Source of the DNA: Apricaphanius iberus
Lineage: Eukaryota; Chordata; Actinopteri; Cyprinodontiformes; Aphaniidae
Assembly: GCA_028564705.1 (NCBI GenBank)
Contig: JAPXFQ010001399.1
Location: 251,001 to 315,000 of the forward strand
DNA: 64,000 nt
Direction: 5' to 3'
Shown one piece after another: positions 10,636 to 21,559 of the stretch (its first letter is position 1; each line of letters starts with the position of its first letter). A model generated the notes under the pieces. It made no database searches. It worked only from the letters and a program-made list of their open reading frames with translations, and had not been told where the DNA came from. Made by a program: the position numbers and the translations under genes.

Positions 10636-11350
10636 CCAATATCTTTGGATTTTCAATGACAGAGTTCTATGTTAATTGCATTGTTGGAATCCCTCTAGGA
10701 TTTAATGATGGGAATTTTATTCCAACTACTTCTGCATATAGGATGGGCTAATGACTGACACTCAGATGGGGGATAATAAAGTTATTTTATGTCTCATGTG
10801 CTTTCTTATAAACTGGATTTATTTTTTTATATTCATATAATCATGTGTGCTTATAAAGTGTGTGTTCTATAATATACCTCCATTACTAGGAGAGTATTTA
10901 TGTAATGATAACATCTACTGCTCAGAGTCTCAGTCTGTGAGAGAAGAGCTTTGTACGTCTCTGGGGTGATGCTGGGAGCCGAGCTAACCTCATTTGCATT
11001 ACTGAGGTGATGCACGGATGAGAGTCAGACGGTGACAGGAGGAGCCCGGCAGGAGGAAGAAGAAAAGAAAGGGGGGCTTTTCAGCTATCATGAACTGTTT
11101 AGATAGAAACTGCAAAAGTAATATGCTAATATTCACGTGTCAGATGAATAAACACATCCGACTTGACGATCTATATATGTTCTTGATGTTACAAAGCTTT
11201 TAGAGTTGAGAGTTTTGAGGTTTTTGGGGGTTTTGGAGTTGTAAAAGTTGTTGAAGGCTGTTGGGGGCTTTTGTGAGATGCTGTACCCTTCTGGAGTGTA
11301 TATTGTAAATCATTTTTGAGTTAAAATAATTTTTTGAAAGTTACTTCTTC

Positions 11351-11388
11351 TTGAAGTTAACTATTAACTAGTTAATAGTTAACTTCAA
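11351..11388. repeat. Perfect 38-bp palindrome inside LTR-L
   Basis: The segment is centred on CTAG at 11368-11371 and reads the same on both strands over 38 bases. It lies in a ~70-bp stretch of TTAACT-rich sequence that is absent from the other LTR copy at the matching place (near 56415). Confidence 0.9.
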
Positions 11389-11473
11389 TAGTTAACTAAC
11401 TCTAATAGTTAGAGTAACTTCTATTTGAAGTTATTTCTTCTAAAGAGTGTTAACTCAATTCTGTGAGGGGAGT

Positions 11474-11486
11474 CATATAAAGACCC
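11474..11486 (+). promoter_or_regulatory. TATA box of LTR-L
   Basis: CATATAAAGACCC is conserved at 56476-56488 in the other LTR and lies in the second half of the LTR, as expected for a U3 core promoter. Transcription would start some 25-30 bp downstream. Confidence 0.6.
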
Positions 11487-11690
11487 GGTAAACAGGGTCT
11501 CTCCGTCATAATTCAGATCCTGGGGGTTGGGAGATAGCTAACGGCTGACAACAAGCAGCACCACTAAGTCTGGTGATCAGGGGAAACCAAGAATTTCAGA
11601 CCTCAAGAAGTGACTGACAGAGGTGCCTCTAACCTGTGCTTCGGCTGCACAGGTTGTCCCCCCGGGGACATATCGCCGGGGGGGAAAACA

Positions 11691-11834
11691 CCCAGTAAAA
11701 AAACATTTCTGCTCTGGACTTGAAGAAAAACCCTGAGTTCAAAACTCACATCTCACATCAAAACTTCAACAGCACATTGAGTTACTCACCCCTTCCTTTC
11801 CGAGAGCTAACCGAAGCTAGCTTGCAATGTCTGG
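11691..11834. other. Unassigned sequence after LTR-L
   Basis: This would be the retroviral leader in the provirus model, but I see no TGG-initiated primer site. It holds an AGTAAA (11694-11699) that could act as a variant polyadenylation signal, in which case the LTR would extend further than annotated. Confidence 0.3.
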
Positions 11835-12141
11835 TGCTGAATCGCTAGCGTGAACAAATCGCTCACTCCCGGCTCACAGCTCAAACGAGCTGAACGACAC
11901 ATTCACCCCTCCTCCTTCCCGGCTCACAACTCAATTCTCCACTACAATACAGAACGCAACATGATTTGTTTTACCTGTCAATAAAAAACAAAATGCCAAA
12001 AGCAATTCGAAAACCTAGGAAAGCATATACACACCACAATAAAGTTATTTGTGTCCATGCTGCCATCATTGTTTAACAACGCGACAGTGACTAGGTAGGT
12101 GTCACGTGACAAATGAACGAATCTACTACTCCACACACAGT

Positions 12142-12625
12142 ACACCCTGAGCTGTGAACGATGAACGAGGAGATCCGTTCAGTCCAAGCTGTCGGTCACA
12201 TTACAGCTCTACACCCTGAGCTGTGAACGATGAACGAGGAGATCCGTTCAGTCCAAGCTGTCGGTCACATTACAGCTCTACACCCTGAGCTGTGAACGAT
12301 GAACGAGGAGATCCGTTCAGTCCGAACTGTCGGTCACATTACAGCTCTACACCCTGAGCTGTGAACGATGAACGAGGAGATCCGTTCAGTCCGAACTGTC
12401 GGTCACATTACAGCTCTACAGCCTGAGCTGTGAACGATGAACGAGGAGATCCGTTCAGTCCGAACTGGTTGTTCACATCACAGCTCTACACCCTGAGCTG
12501 TGAACGATGAACGAGGAGATCCGTTCAGTCCGAACTGTCGGTCACATTACAGCTCTACAGCCTGAGCTGTGAACGATGAACGAGAAGATCCGTTCAGTCC
12601 GAACTGTTGGTCACATTACAGCTGG
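12142..12625 (+). repeat. 69-bp minisatellite, seven units
   Basis: Units start at 12142, 12211, 12280, 12349, 12418, 12488 and 12557. Each contains CCTGAGCTGTGAACGATGAA, then CGAGGAGATCCGTTCAGTCC, then a GGTCACATTACAGCTCT end. One unit is 70 bp. The GAACGATGAACGA piece resembles the hAT terminal motif, so the array probably grew out of subterminal hAT sequence. Confidence 0.95.
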
Positions 12626-12737
12626 GTAGAGGAAGAGTGAGTGTAAACTAATTTTGACAATTAATGATACAATTAAAACAAAAAGGAATAATTAATAAGT
12701 TTCCTATGTTTACATGGTGTGTTTATTGTGTACAAAA

Positions 12738-12800
12738 TTTTACATTATTATTATTATTATTATTACTACTATTATTGATTATGTTTGTTGTTATTATCAT
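12738..12800 (+). repeat. (TTA)n-type microsatellite
   Basis: An imperfect ATT/TTA run. The frame across it (12664-12882) is an artefact of the repeat. Confidence 0.85.
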
Positions 12801-13476
12801 CATTATATATTTATTATTTAATCAATATGCTGATATAAAAAGTATTTATTTACTAACACACTTTAAATTATACACACAATAACACATCTACAAGAATTGA
12901 AGTCCACTAAATAATTATGATTTAATGAATAAATAATATATATCGGGTGTCGAATGACAAATAAAGGAACATTAGATATCAGACATCATTCATTTCCTTG
13001 TTCATCTCTCAGTCCGCTCCACAGCCCGTAGCAAGCTGAGCCACAGTTTTCACGTGACGAATGAGTAAGAATGATCCGTCACGATCCGTATATGAACGAA
13101 TCGTGAGCGAACTGTAGTACTTGCTGCTCGCCACACACAGCCTGAGCGGTCTGGCTGTCACATGACAAAAGAACTGGGACCTGAAAACGGACGCAGCAGC
13201 TGAGTGAGTCATGAACGAATCATTTCTGTTTCCTGTCTTGCTGCTGACTGAGCTCATGCAGCTGCTGACATGTGGCAAGAGAAGGTACTGCATGACAATG
13301 AACGAATCGCTCACTGAGAGGACTCGTTACTCTCGGGTCGTATAAAAGATTAGTTCATTTTGAACGAATCGTTCACGAACGACACATCACTAATAGTGAT
13401 TGTTACCACTACGTGTGAAAGTTACGGACATGGCTGCTGCAGTAGTTCAACCATACAGGAAAAAAATAAAAATCAG

Positions 13477-13480
13477 CTAT
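13477..13480. other. Target site duplication, left (ctat)
   Basis: CTAT directly before the left LTR is repeated at 21415-21418 directly after the right LTR. A length of 4 bp is usual for retroviral or gypsy-type integration. Confidence 0.8.
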
Positions 13481-14050
13481 TGTTGAATTAAATAATTATC
13501 ATAAGTAATTCAATGCATGTTCAAGCAGAGACAAAATGGAGCCAATTTCCAGTTTAACATTTATTTTGAACAGATTAACAAATTGCAATTTTACAGAGGA
13601 ATTTTGCCCCCGTCAGTTCCTCTGTGGTCCAGACTTAAAGAAATCTGAACAATTAAATGATCTTTATTTCACAGCTTTATAGACAAGTGGGCCTCTAGGC
13701 GTTTCTAATCTCTCCAATCTTACTCCAATCAGATCATTTCCAAACAGTCTCTTAGCCATGATTTGCTGTCAGAGAATCCTGGAGTCCGAAGATGGGTGTC
13801 TGTGTTCTGGGTCAAAGGTTCATTATAAAAATTTATGGTTAAATGGCTATCTGCTTCTCTAAAACTTTTCTCCCAGTTTATCTAAACATCCTGCTTTTAC
13901 AGCTTTGCAATTTAAACTCACCCCAGAGTTTTATGACTTAAAAGCTTTCCTGCATAAACAATGCTTGACAAAACATTTCTTTACTATCATGCAAGCTAAT
14001 TAAAACAGACTTTTACTTTCTGAATGATAAAAGTTTACAGAATTACCACA
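13481..14050 (-). repeat. 3' LTR of the non-autonomous element
   Basis: 570 bp, starting TGTTGAATTAAATAATTATC and ending GAATTACCACA on the plus strand, so TG...CA. It differs from the partner at roughly 20 positions by eye, plus small indels. On the minus strand an AATAAA (AATAAAGATCATTT, near 13655-13668) fits a polyadenylation signal. Confidence 0.92.
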
Positions 14051-14066
14051 GTTCCCTCTTTTCAAT
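14051..14066 (-). promoter_or_regulatory. Polypurine tract
   Basis: On the minus strand the sequence ATTGAAAAGAGGGAAC abuts the TG of the 3' LTR. This is the position and composition of the plus-strand primer of retroviral reverse transcription. Confidence 0.8.
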
Positions 14067-17000
14067 CCATTTTTAAAAATGGATTGATTAAAGATCAAAA
14101 CCTGTAAAGCTTTTTGAGAATGCAAAAAATCAAATCCAAGAAATTTCATCAGTTTAAAAACATGAAATATTCCAGACTAAAATTCAAAAGACAAACTATT
14201 AAAGTACCTTTTTTAACCTTAACTCCCATTAAAAATGTAAATCTGTTAATCATAGATTCACCCTCTTTTGGCATTAACCAAAAAATTTATTTTAACAATT
14301 CCCACAAACTAATTCAAAACCCACACTGTATACGAATGTCTTACATGTGAAGAAATAATTAAATCTGACTTGATACATGTTAATAGTGTGGAAGAAGCTC
14401 AGAAAATCCATGAACATAGACATTATTACTATATTATATTCTGAAAGAAATCAAACTTAAAGTGTTAAGAAACCTGTGAAATAGAAGGTATTAAGAACCC
14501 TTTTAGGCAGTGTTATCACTCTTCACTTGTGAATAAAATAGTTAATCAAATAGTTAAACAACCTGTAAAATGCAAAAAATTATTAATAAATGTTCAGTCT
14601 TTATTTGTATTCTGATCCTCTTTCTTCACTCTCATTTTATCCCCCTCAATGGCTCCTGGCAGCTGGAGAGCGATATACAGAGATGATCAGTGTGGAGGGC
14701 TCCTATTTTTTAGTGTTCCAGTTTTCACTCCCAAATTTGCAAATAACCACTCTCTGAAATGCCAATTACTTCATTAATTGAGCATTTCCCCCAATATACA
14801 CAAATGCACAGACAGGCCCCGCTTCCCATAGCTTAGCCCACCGATGTGGGCTGGTCAAAACCTGCTGTGCAGCTGATTGCTGAGTTGTGATCTTCTTCTG
14901 TAGATCCCTCTTTTGAGATGGCAATTTCAAATTGCCCATCTCATTCATTGGCACATAGATCACACTGGATGAGTAATATCACCACCCAAACAACATTCTG
15001 GGTGAGCTAGGCCCCGCCGCCTGTGGCCCCAGCTTCCGATTCAGCTTGGTCAAACCCTTCACGACCCTCCTTAGGCAGAATCCGACCAGGTTCGTCGTTG
15101 GCGTGGAGCTGCACTTTGTGTGTGTTCCCAGCTGTCATCTGGAACTTTGCTGAACCACTGGACTCCTCACGCCTTCGACCTGGAGCTGTACCTTGGACGC
15201 CTTCAGCAGCTGTAGTCAGCTGTGACCAGAGGAGACTGTGCGCTCCTCACGTGCTGCTGAATCCTGGAGATAACCCTGGGGGCATAAGCTTGTAAACATC
15301 TAAAAAAGACAGTTTTTTTTTTTTTGATCCAGTCTTGTGATCACTCCTTTTCAATCTAATTCAACTGCATTGTGCCAAGAAATTATTTCACCCATCTAAT
15401 TAAAAATAATCCCTGGGGAAAGAGCAAATCCACATTATTTCGACACACCGTTGTTTTTCCTAAAAACTAAACCAAAAACACCTCCCTCATTAATGGATTT
15501 AAAAACAAGAGCAGGCTCAAGAATTTACTTTTTTTTTTTTTTTGTGTACAGTTCAACTGATTACTATCCATTTGCTTGTTCACCCAAATTGATTCTTAAA
15601 TTTACTTATTTTATTTATCCAGTTTAAGACACTTATGTCTGTTCCATTAAAATATATCCTTTCTTAAATTCAGTACATCCCTGTGGATGAAAACGTAAAA
15701 GAAAAAAATGTTTTTTTCTCTCTCACCAGCCAGCAACCCCCTGCTATCGGCCCAATTTTTTCTGCCAAATTTTGTTCCCGGTAAATGGTGGTATTTTACC
15801 CGTAGATAATCCTGGGGAAGACATGGGGTTATCAAAATACGTAGAACCGCGGCCACCTTCGATCAGACAAACAGAAACTCTTGTGGTTAATTCAGCAACA
15901 GTGACATTGAATCAACAGTCTTTGATCATCACTTCTTCAGCAGAAACTGTCCATCTCACGCCAGCCAAGTGAATTCACACATCGTCCTTGAAAGTTCAGC
16001 TCAGCATGAGGAAACGTGCTCCCCCCTAGGGTGGCCTCCAGTTCACCCCTGAAAATATACAGTGACCTGTGCCTCCCTGTGTTTGGGAGGAGAGCACAAG
16101 AGAGTCGTAATTCTGCGCTGGTCGTAAAGATGTTTCTCTCTGTGGCCGTTACGGCGGGCGCCTGGCACTATTGTCATCAGCCCACGCACCCCCACCCATC
16201 TCATCTCCCCAGGATCATAAATTCCATCTCAAGAATGTTTATCTGAGGGGTTTTCTGCTGCAGGATGAGAAAAAGAGAAAAAATATATAATTAGAGTAAG
16301 AAAAAAAAACAGACAGTCGATCCTCTCAGCTCATTCAAATCAAGTTACATTCAAACATTTTACTTTCATATTCATTAGTCTCCTTCCTTGAATGCTGAAT
16401 TTAAATATCTTCCACACTCAGACTGCCTATATGGGCTCTATTTTAATTTTACTTCAATCAGTTATACTAGTAATAATTTCTTCAATATTAATTCTGGTAA
16501 AAATATACCAATCAACAGGTTTGCTCTCTCCACCAGGAATAATAATCAATCCTTATACGTCTAATTAAACTGTTGTTCTAATACTTCCCCTGCGTATTTC
16601 AATTAATGATTCCTTCATTTTTCATCCAATTTATATTCTATATTTCATCAATGCAATGCCTTCCTCAATTTTTTCAATTTGATAAATGTCTCTTTCATCT
16701 CATGTGTAAATTAAACATATATAAAGATGGAGCATCGCAATATCTCATCAACACACTTAGTTCTTAGAAAAACAAAATTAAATCAAAAAAGAAACAAAAA
16801 GGCTGGATTTTTCTGTTAGATATTGCTAATACACCACTAAAACATTGCAATAACAAAAATAAAGGCAATAACCATCTGCAAAGGTTCTATCCCTTTTTTT
16901 TAAAAAAGTCGCTATGGAAAAGTGGCTCTCCTGGTTTCGCTTCACTGAGGTTGAGACGAATAGCTCATATTGAACTAAACCCCTTTGTAATCAGACTTAA

Positions 17001-20000
17001 CACCACTTTTCCCCGACTCTGTCCCTTTAATCAATTAATTTCTGCTAATATAAGTATGCTACTTACATTGAGATAACTGTTGTTGATGTTGAAAAAGGTT
17101 AAAAACATCAAATGTTTAAGACAAAACCAGAGAAGAGTACTCACTGATAACACAACATAGTTTACAAAAACAGTCTTCAGTTTGCTATACTTCAAAGTCT
17201 ATCTATATTTCTAAAGAAAAATCCAAGATTTAAATCACCGACAAAACAACTTCCCTATAAATATTTGCCAAACCTAAATTATATATATTTTTTTTTTAAC
17301 ACAATCCAATATCCATTCAAAGTACTTTTGCTTATATGACTCCTCTTTAAACAAACCCAAATGTGCTCAGTTGCCCAAATATTCTTGATTGTAAACAATG
17401 AAAACTTTTCATACTTCAAAAACATCTGTCCGATTCTGTGAAGGGAACTGAACATAGTCAAAGTGATTTTTGCAACTAAAACTCCTCTTAACTTTTCGTA
17501 GGATACACAATAGTCTAATTCCCTTCAGCAGTCAAACAAAACAAAACAAAAAATTCAATAAAAGAGGTTCAAGAGATGAGATTTCTCTAAACAAAAACTA
17601 GTCGCAATAAAATAAAAAAATAAAAACCAACATTTTTCTTTTCAGTATCCCTCTTTTCCTCTCAGGCTTCTTTTTTATTTTCTTTTCTCCAATGATAAAC
17701 ACCAAATTAAATTGAAGCTTCTAGAGATGTCAAATACATTACCACTGAATCACGTTTTCTTTAATCCAGCTTCCCAAATTAACATTTTCCAAAGTTCTAA
17801 TTAATAAACAGACCGCAGTTCAAAAATCTGGGTCATAATCCAAATCGAACCAAATATAAATTTTTTTTTGAGAGAGAAAGAGGAAAAAACAAAAAATTAA
17901 AATAAGAAAAAATAAAGAAAATAAAATCAAAAATCTAAATAAATTGTCAGTTACAGAGTCCCCACTAATCAAATGATATATTATGTCATTATTCTAGGAT
18001 CAGATCTATTCCAAAATGTTTTAGGACCTGTAAATTTACTCTCAGCATCAAATAAACTAGCTTAATCTTAAATTTCAAAACCAAAACCGATTCTTATTTG
18101 TCAAAACAAAATGTGCATTCAAATATATGGTAAAAATTACTTCAATGTAGCTGGTCCAATCATATTTTGCCTCTACACGATCAGAATAAATGAATTTAGA
18201 ATTTACTTCTTACTTTCAAATTAAACCATCATTTCGGTCACATTCATTATTTGTTCTTAAATAAATCTACCTAAGACTTTAATTGTTACTTTCAATCCTT
18301 AGACCAATTCCAAATTTATCCCCAGTCTGTTAAAAAACAAACTGATTACCAAAAGATGACTCTGTGTTTTAATGTTTTCTTTTTTAAAACCAAACATTCA
18401 AATCCCACTAGTTTATAAACTATCACTATGATAAGTGTTGTTTTGCATGGTAAATACATTTAATTTGTAACGGAATTGAAATGTACTGGGTTACTTCATG
18501 AGCCCCAGTTAAATTTTGATAACTCCAATAAGCATTTTTGTCCAGAAAATCCTTAAGAATGTTCAATTGTGTAAATAATTTAACACCAGTCTCCTTTAGG
18601 TCATTCATTCAGAGACCGAGCTATATTTCTAAAGTCTATAGAGCCATCAGAAATAAGCCAAACATAATTTTAGCATAAATGATACTTATTTAAATCACAG
18701 ACTCATTTTCTGTACCATTCAACACGGTGCTTATTAAAATAATTTAAACCAGTTTGTTGCTTTCCAATTAATACCGTTTGCTTTTCGTTAAATGCTTATA
18801 ATTACTACTTATAACTTTATCTTTATTTAGGCCAACTTAACAACTCCTGCTTAGATCAATCAAAAAAGCAAAAAATCCACCTATTTAAAGATTCAAAAAT
18901 GCATCTTTTATTTTGACTATAAACTCCCTCTTTTTAATTTTAAAGATGAAATCAAAAATTAAAACTACACCAAGTCAGAATCGACTCATGAGTAACTGTT
19001 CGTAATCATTTTCGTTTAATTGTAACATGCATAATTATCCCAAATAAATTTACATGCTCTCCTCGTAAAACCAGTTAACCAAATTCAGCATGTACTTGTT
19101 AATCTTTAATCTCCGTACCGTAACAGTTCAGTGAAACATGAAACACCTTAAAAAATTGCCCTTCGTAGAAATGTGCTAAACCATTGCCGAAAGGGAGTAG
19201 CAACCAAAAGTTATCTGAGCAGTTTTCCCGAGGCCTTTTTACATCCTAATTAACCAGAAAAATTTAACAAAATCCAAATTCGTTTAAGTCTTAACAAGAC
19301 AATCGTCTGCAGGAGTCTGTAATCACTTTCTATCCAAAATCAACTTTTAGCTCGCAACACATAGAACATGCAGTTAGCCACCACCGCTAACTTAGCACAA
19401 CAGCCTATAGCAACGTGCTACCGTTAGCGTTCTCTGTGAAACGAAAGCCAAAACAGTACAAAAACGTACGGCGAAAAACTCCAAAAAATCACAACAAACA
19501 CTTTAGAAGATGACTTACCGCAATACCAGGACTTAATCCGCACAATTTATACCACTGTACCAAACTTTAATTCGGCACGAACAAAACATCTCCTGTTCGT
19601 CCACGCGGACTGAAACATATTTTTCCAATTTCAGCCGTCCCGCACAGCAAACACCGATTCAACTACGTCCGTTACAGCCCAAAACCATTAACAAAAAAAA
19701 AAACACAACCTCATAAGCTGTGGCTTTTAGACCCAATTAATTATTTTATCGCGGAGGTTTCAGACCAGTCTGTTACAAGTTTCGTAGTCCGCTTTGAGAA
19801 ATTTCCTGGCGCCGGCTTCCAGAAAACCCCTCAAAAGACTCGAACAGATGGCAGAAAACCGCCTATAATCACTAATTTATTTATCAAAACATATAGGCAC
19901 AGCTATCGTATGTTAGCCGTGCTATCAAGCAAACAACTCAGACAGAATTAGCTCCTAGCTTAGGGCGGCCGCTCTGATGGCCTGTCGTAAATGTTCACAA

Positions 20001-20217
20001 CTAATTCTTATAGATATTTAATTTCAGTTATCCATCATATGCAGTTATATATTTATTTATCTATGTTAATTTATTTATTATACTCGAGTTCATTATTCAC
20101 ACTATAACATTTTAACCCAAAACGCAACATCACCAGCACTTCTCGCCAAGCGCCTGCGTAAAAAAACATCTCACACACACACAGTAATACACTCTTGTAC
20201 AAGCAGAATTTAAAACA
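14067..20217 (-). other. Internal AT-rich region of the LTR element, no coding capacity
   Basis: I searched the visible frames for RT (YxDD), protease (DTG), zinc-knuckle and integrase motifs and found none. The longest frames are 60-90 codons and have no family character. A GC-richer part at 15000-15290 and another at 15980-16250 stand out. The latter is conserved in the copy at 61995-62450. Poly-A/T runs are frequent. Confidence 0.65.
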
Positions 20218-20508
20218 CTAACCTCGTCGGAGCTCACCAAAAAACCAATGCCGGACCATTAACACAATTCCGTTCGTGGTGCTCAGCCACGCGTCTGGAA
20301 TTATACGCAGCCCCTCTCCCAGGTAATTCGATAGACTTAACAGAGGGCGACCCAGGCCCTTCCTGCTGCTATGTCGCTCGTAGCCTGGGAGCGTCCAGAA
20401 AAGCGTCCTTATCTGGGTAGAGTGGCCAACTCGTCGAGTATCGATCCGCACGTGTGGCTCCGATTTGAGTCGTTGAAGAGACCGCACCATCCGGTCCATC
20501 TGCTCCAT
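20218..20508 (-). CDS. Leader ORF of the non-autonomous LTR element, unknown product
   Basis: This 96-codon frame begins with an ATG in a favourable context (ACAATGG) about 320 bases inside the primer site. The frame is open 13 codons further upstream, but without an ATG. The product is basic (motifs RSLQRLKSEP and RVGHSTQIRT), with a hydrophobic carboxy-terminal stretch (GIVLMVRHWFF). I do not recognise a family. The stop codon overlaps a sequence resembling a splice donor (GAG/GTTAGT), so a spliced RNA could extend the frame. It is the only leader-proximal ORF, where gag would start in an autonomous relative. It could also be chance. Confidence 0.35.
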   Translation of the reverse strand: MEQMDRMVRSLQRLKSEPHVRIDTRRVGHSTQIRTLFWTLPGYERHSSRKGLGRPLLSLSNYLGEGLRIIPDAWLSTTNGIVLMVRHWFFGELRRG

Positions 20509-20828
20509 TGTCCTGCAGAGTAACAAACTCCATCTCCCAGCAGGCACCGGTGTTTCTCTGCGGAGCGCAAAGCAGTCGCAGTCCTGCTCAGAAGAGAGAC
20601 ACAGACCTCAGAGCAGCTTCAACACACTTCGGGCATGCAATAGTGAATCTGCTCAAAACAAAAAACAAAAAACATATTTAACTTGCATGACAACATTACC
20701 CAATGTTAGATTAACCAATCAATAGAATTAAAAAACTACGCAACTCTGCGCAAATTGTCAATAGAGCAAATACATGTCCGTTTATTAACGTAAAAAATAA
20801 CTGGAGTTTTGGTCCAAAAAACCCTGCA

Positions 20829-20844
20829 CACGTCGAGGTCACCA
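20829..20844 (-). promoter_or_regulatory. Primer-binding site, tRNA-Trp type
   Basis: On the minus strand TGGTGACCTCGACGTG follows the 5' LTR after 3 bases. From general knowledge, avian leukosis/sarcoma viruses use a tRNA-Trp site that differs from this at one base (CCC in place of CCT). The exact host tRNA was not checked. Confidence 0.72.
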
Positions 20845-20847
20845 AAT

Positions 20848-21414
20848 TGTTGAATTAAATAATTATCATAAGTAATTCAATGCATGTTCAAGCAGAGACA
20901 AAATGGAGCCAATTTCCAGTTTAACATTTATTTTGAACAGATTAACAAATTGCAGTTTACAGAGAAAGTTGCCCTAGTTTCTCTGTGGTCCAGACTTAAA
21001 GAAATCTGAACAATTAACTGATCTTTATTTCACAGCTTTATAGACAAGCGGGCCTCTGGGCGTTTATAATCTCTCCAATCTTACTCCAATCAGATCATTT
21101 CCAAACAGTCTCTTAGCCATGATTTGCTGTCAGAGAATTATGCAGTCCGAAGATGGGTGTCTCTGTTCTGGGTCAAAGATTCATTATAAAGATTTATGGT
21201 TAAATGGCTATCTGCTTCTCTAAAACTTTTCTCCCAGTTTCTTATCTAAACATCCTGCTTTTACAGCTTTGCAATTTAAACTCACCCCAGAGTTTTATGA
21301 CTTAAAAGCTTTCCTGCATAAACAATACTTGACAAAACATTTCTTTACTATCATGCAAGCTAATTAAAACAGACTTTTACTTTCTGAATGATAAAAGTTT
21401 ACAGAATTACCACA
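20848..21414 (-). repeat. 5' LTR of the non-autonomous element
   Basis: 567 bp, matching 13481-14050. In the minus-strand sense it begins TGTGGTAATTCTG and ends AATTCAACA. Confidence 0.92.
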
Positions 21415-21530
21415 CTATACAAAAAAAAATACAAATAGGTAGTTCAACCATACAAAAAAAAATTCAACCATATAAAAAAATATTCAATCATAAAAAATAC
21501 AAAAAAATGTAGGTTAACCATATATGTTTG
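21415..21530. repeat. Target duplication and A-rich tandem stretch
   Basis: The right ctat duplication (21415-21418) is followed by four or five imperfect copies of (G)TTCAACCATACAAAAAAAAT. A similar piece lies just left of the element (13445-13460), so the LTR element inserted into this simple repeat. Confidence 0.6.
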
Positions 21531-21559
21531 AACCAGAATCTGCTCCCGTAGGAGGGGAA

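Larger units (their letters stand above)
4445..10640. repeat. Large GC-rich composite satellite-like block with inverted arms
   Basis: The block is built from many degenerate copies of one motif, CCTCCTCATAGG(A/C)T.CATTGTGG, in both orientations, next to motifs such as GGGACGAAAA, TGCCAAAAGTACAC and CCTGACGGTGGATTT. Outer arms form an inverted repeat (5180-5850 and 9970-10635). The central part (7440-8630) holds longer units. Several frames stay open on both strands because of the periodicity. Their translations are low-complexity and repetitive, so I do not call genes. The composition contrasts sharply with the AT-rich flanks. Confidence 0.8.
10682..11690 (+). repeat. Long terminal repeat, left copy (LTR-L)
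   Basis: The sequence from TGTTGGAATCCCTCTAGG onward matches 55769-56648 in the same orientation for about 900 bp. A TATA box (CATATAAAGACCC, 11474-11486) is followed by a GC-rich stem-forming segment (CTGTGCTTCGGCTGCACAG). The 5' end is firm because both copies start there. The 3' end is tentative at about 11690 (GGGGAAAACA, giving TGTT...AACA termini), because the other copy is interrupted earlier. No primer-binding site is recognised after it. I interpret it as the 5' LTR of a broken endogenous retrovirus. Confidence 0.72.
11835..13392. mobile_element. Non-autonomous hAT-like element with internal minisatellite
   Basis: The right end, GAACGAATCGTTCACGAACGACACATCACTA (in parts, 13362-13392), is the terminal type typical of fish hAT elements with GTTCGTTCA-rich ends. 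The same GAACGA/TCGTTC motifs recur throughout 11850-13390. No transposase frame is present. The left end is not resolved. A likely related sequence with GCTGAACGACACATTCAC lies near 11889-11906. Confidence 0.55.
13481..21414 (-). mobile_element. Non-autonomous LTR element (retrovirus-like, LARD-type)
   Basis: Two LTRs (13481-14050 and 20848-21414) flank about 6.8 kb. On the minus strand the order is 5' LTR, tRNA-Trp-type primer site (20829-20844), internal DNA, polypurine tract (14051-14066), 3' LTR. A 4-bp target duplication surrounds it. The internal region is AT-rich, and I find no gag, protease, RT, RNase H or integrase motif on either strand. The only leader ORF is at 20218-20508. It must therefore depend on proteins of another retroelement. 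Part of the internal region (about 15400-16650) recurs in diverged form at 60905-63470. Confidence 0.88.

Noticed and set aside
12142..12625. Regular direct repeats that might suggest a CRISPR array.
   Set aside because: Units of 69 bp are contiguous with no unique spacers, and the genome is eukaryotic. It is a minisatellite.
12664..12882. 72-codon ORF rich in Leu and Ile.
   Set aside because: Translation of a (TTA)n microsatellite.
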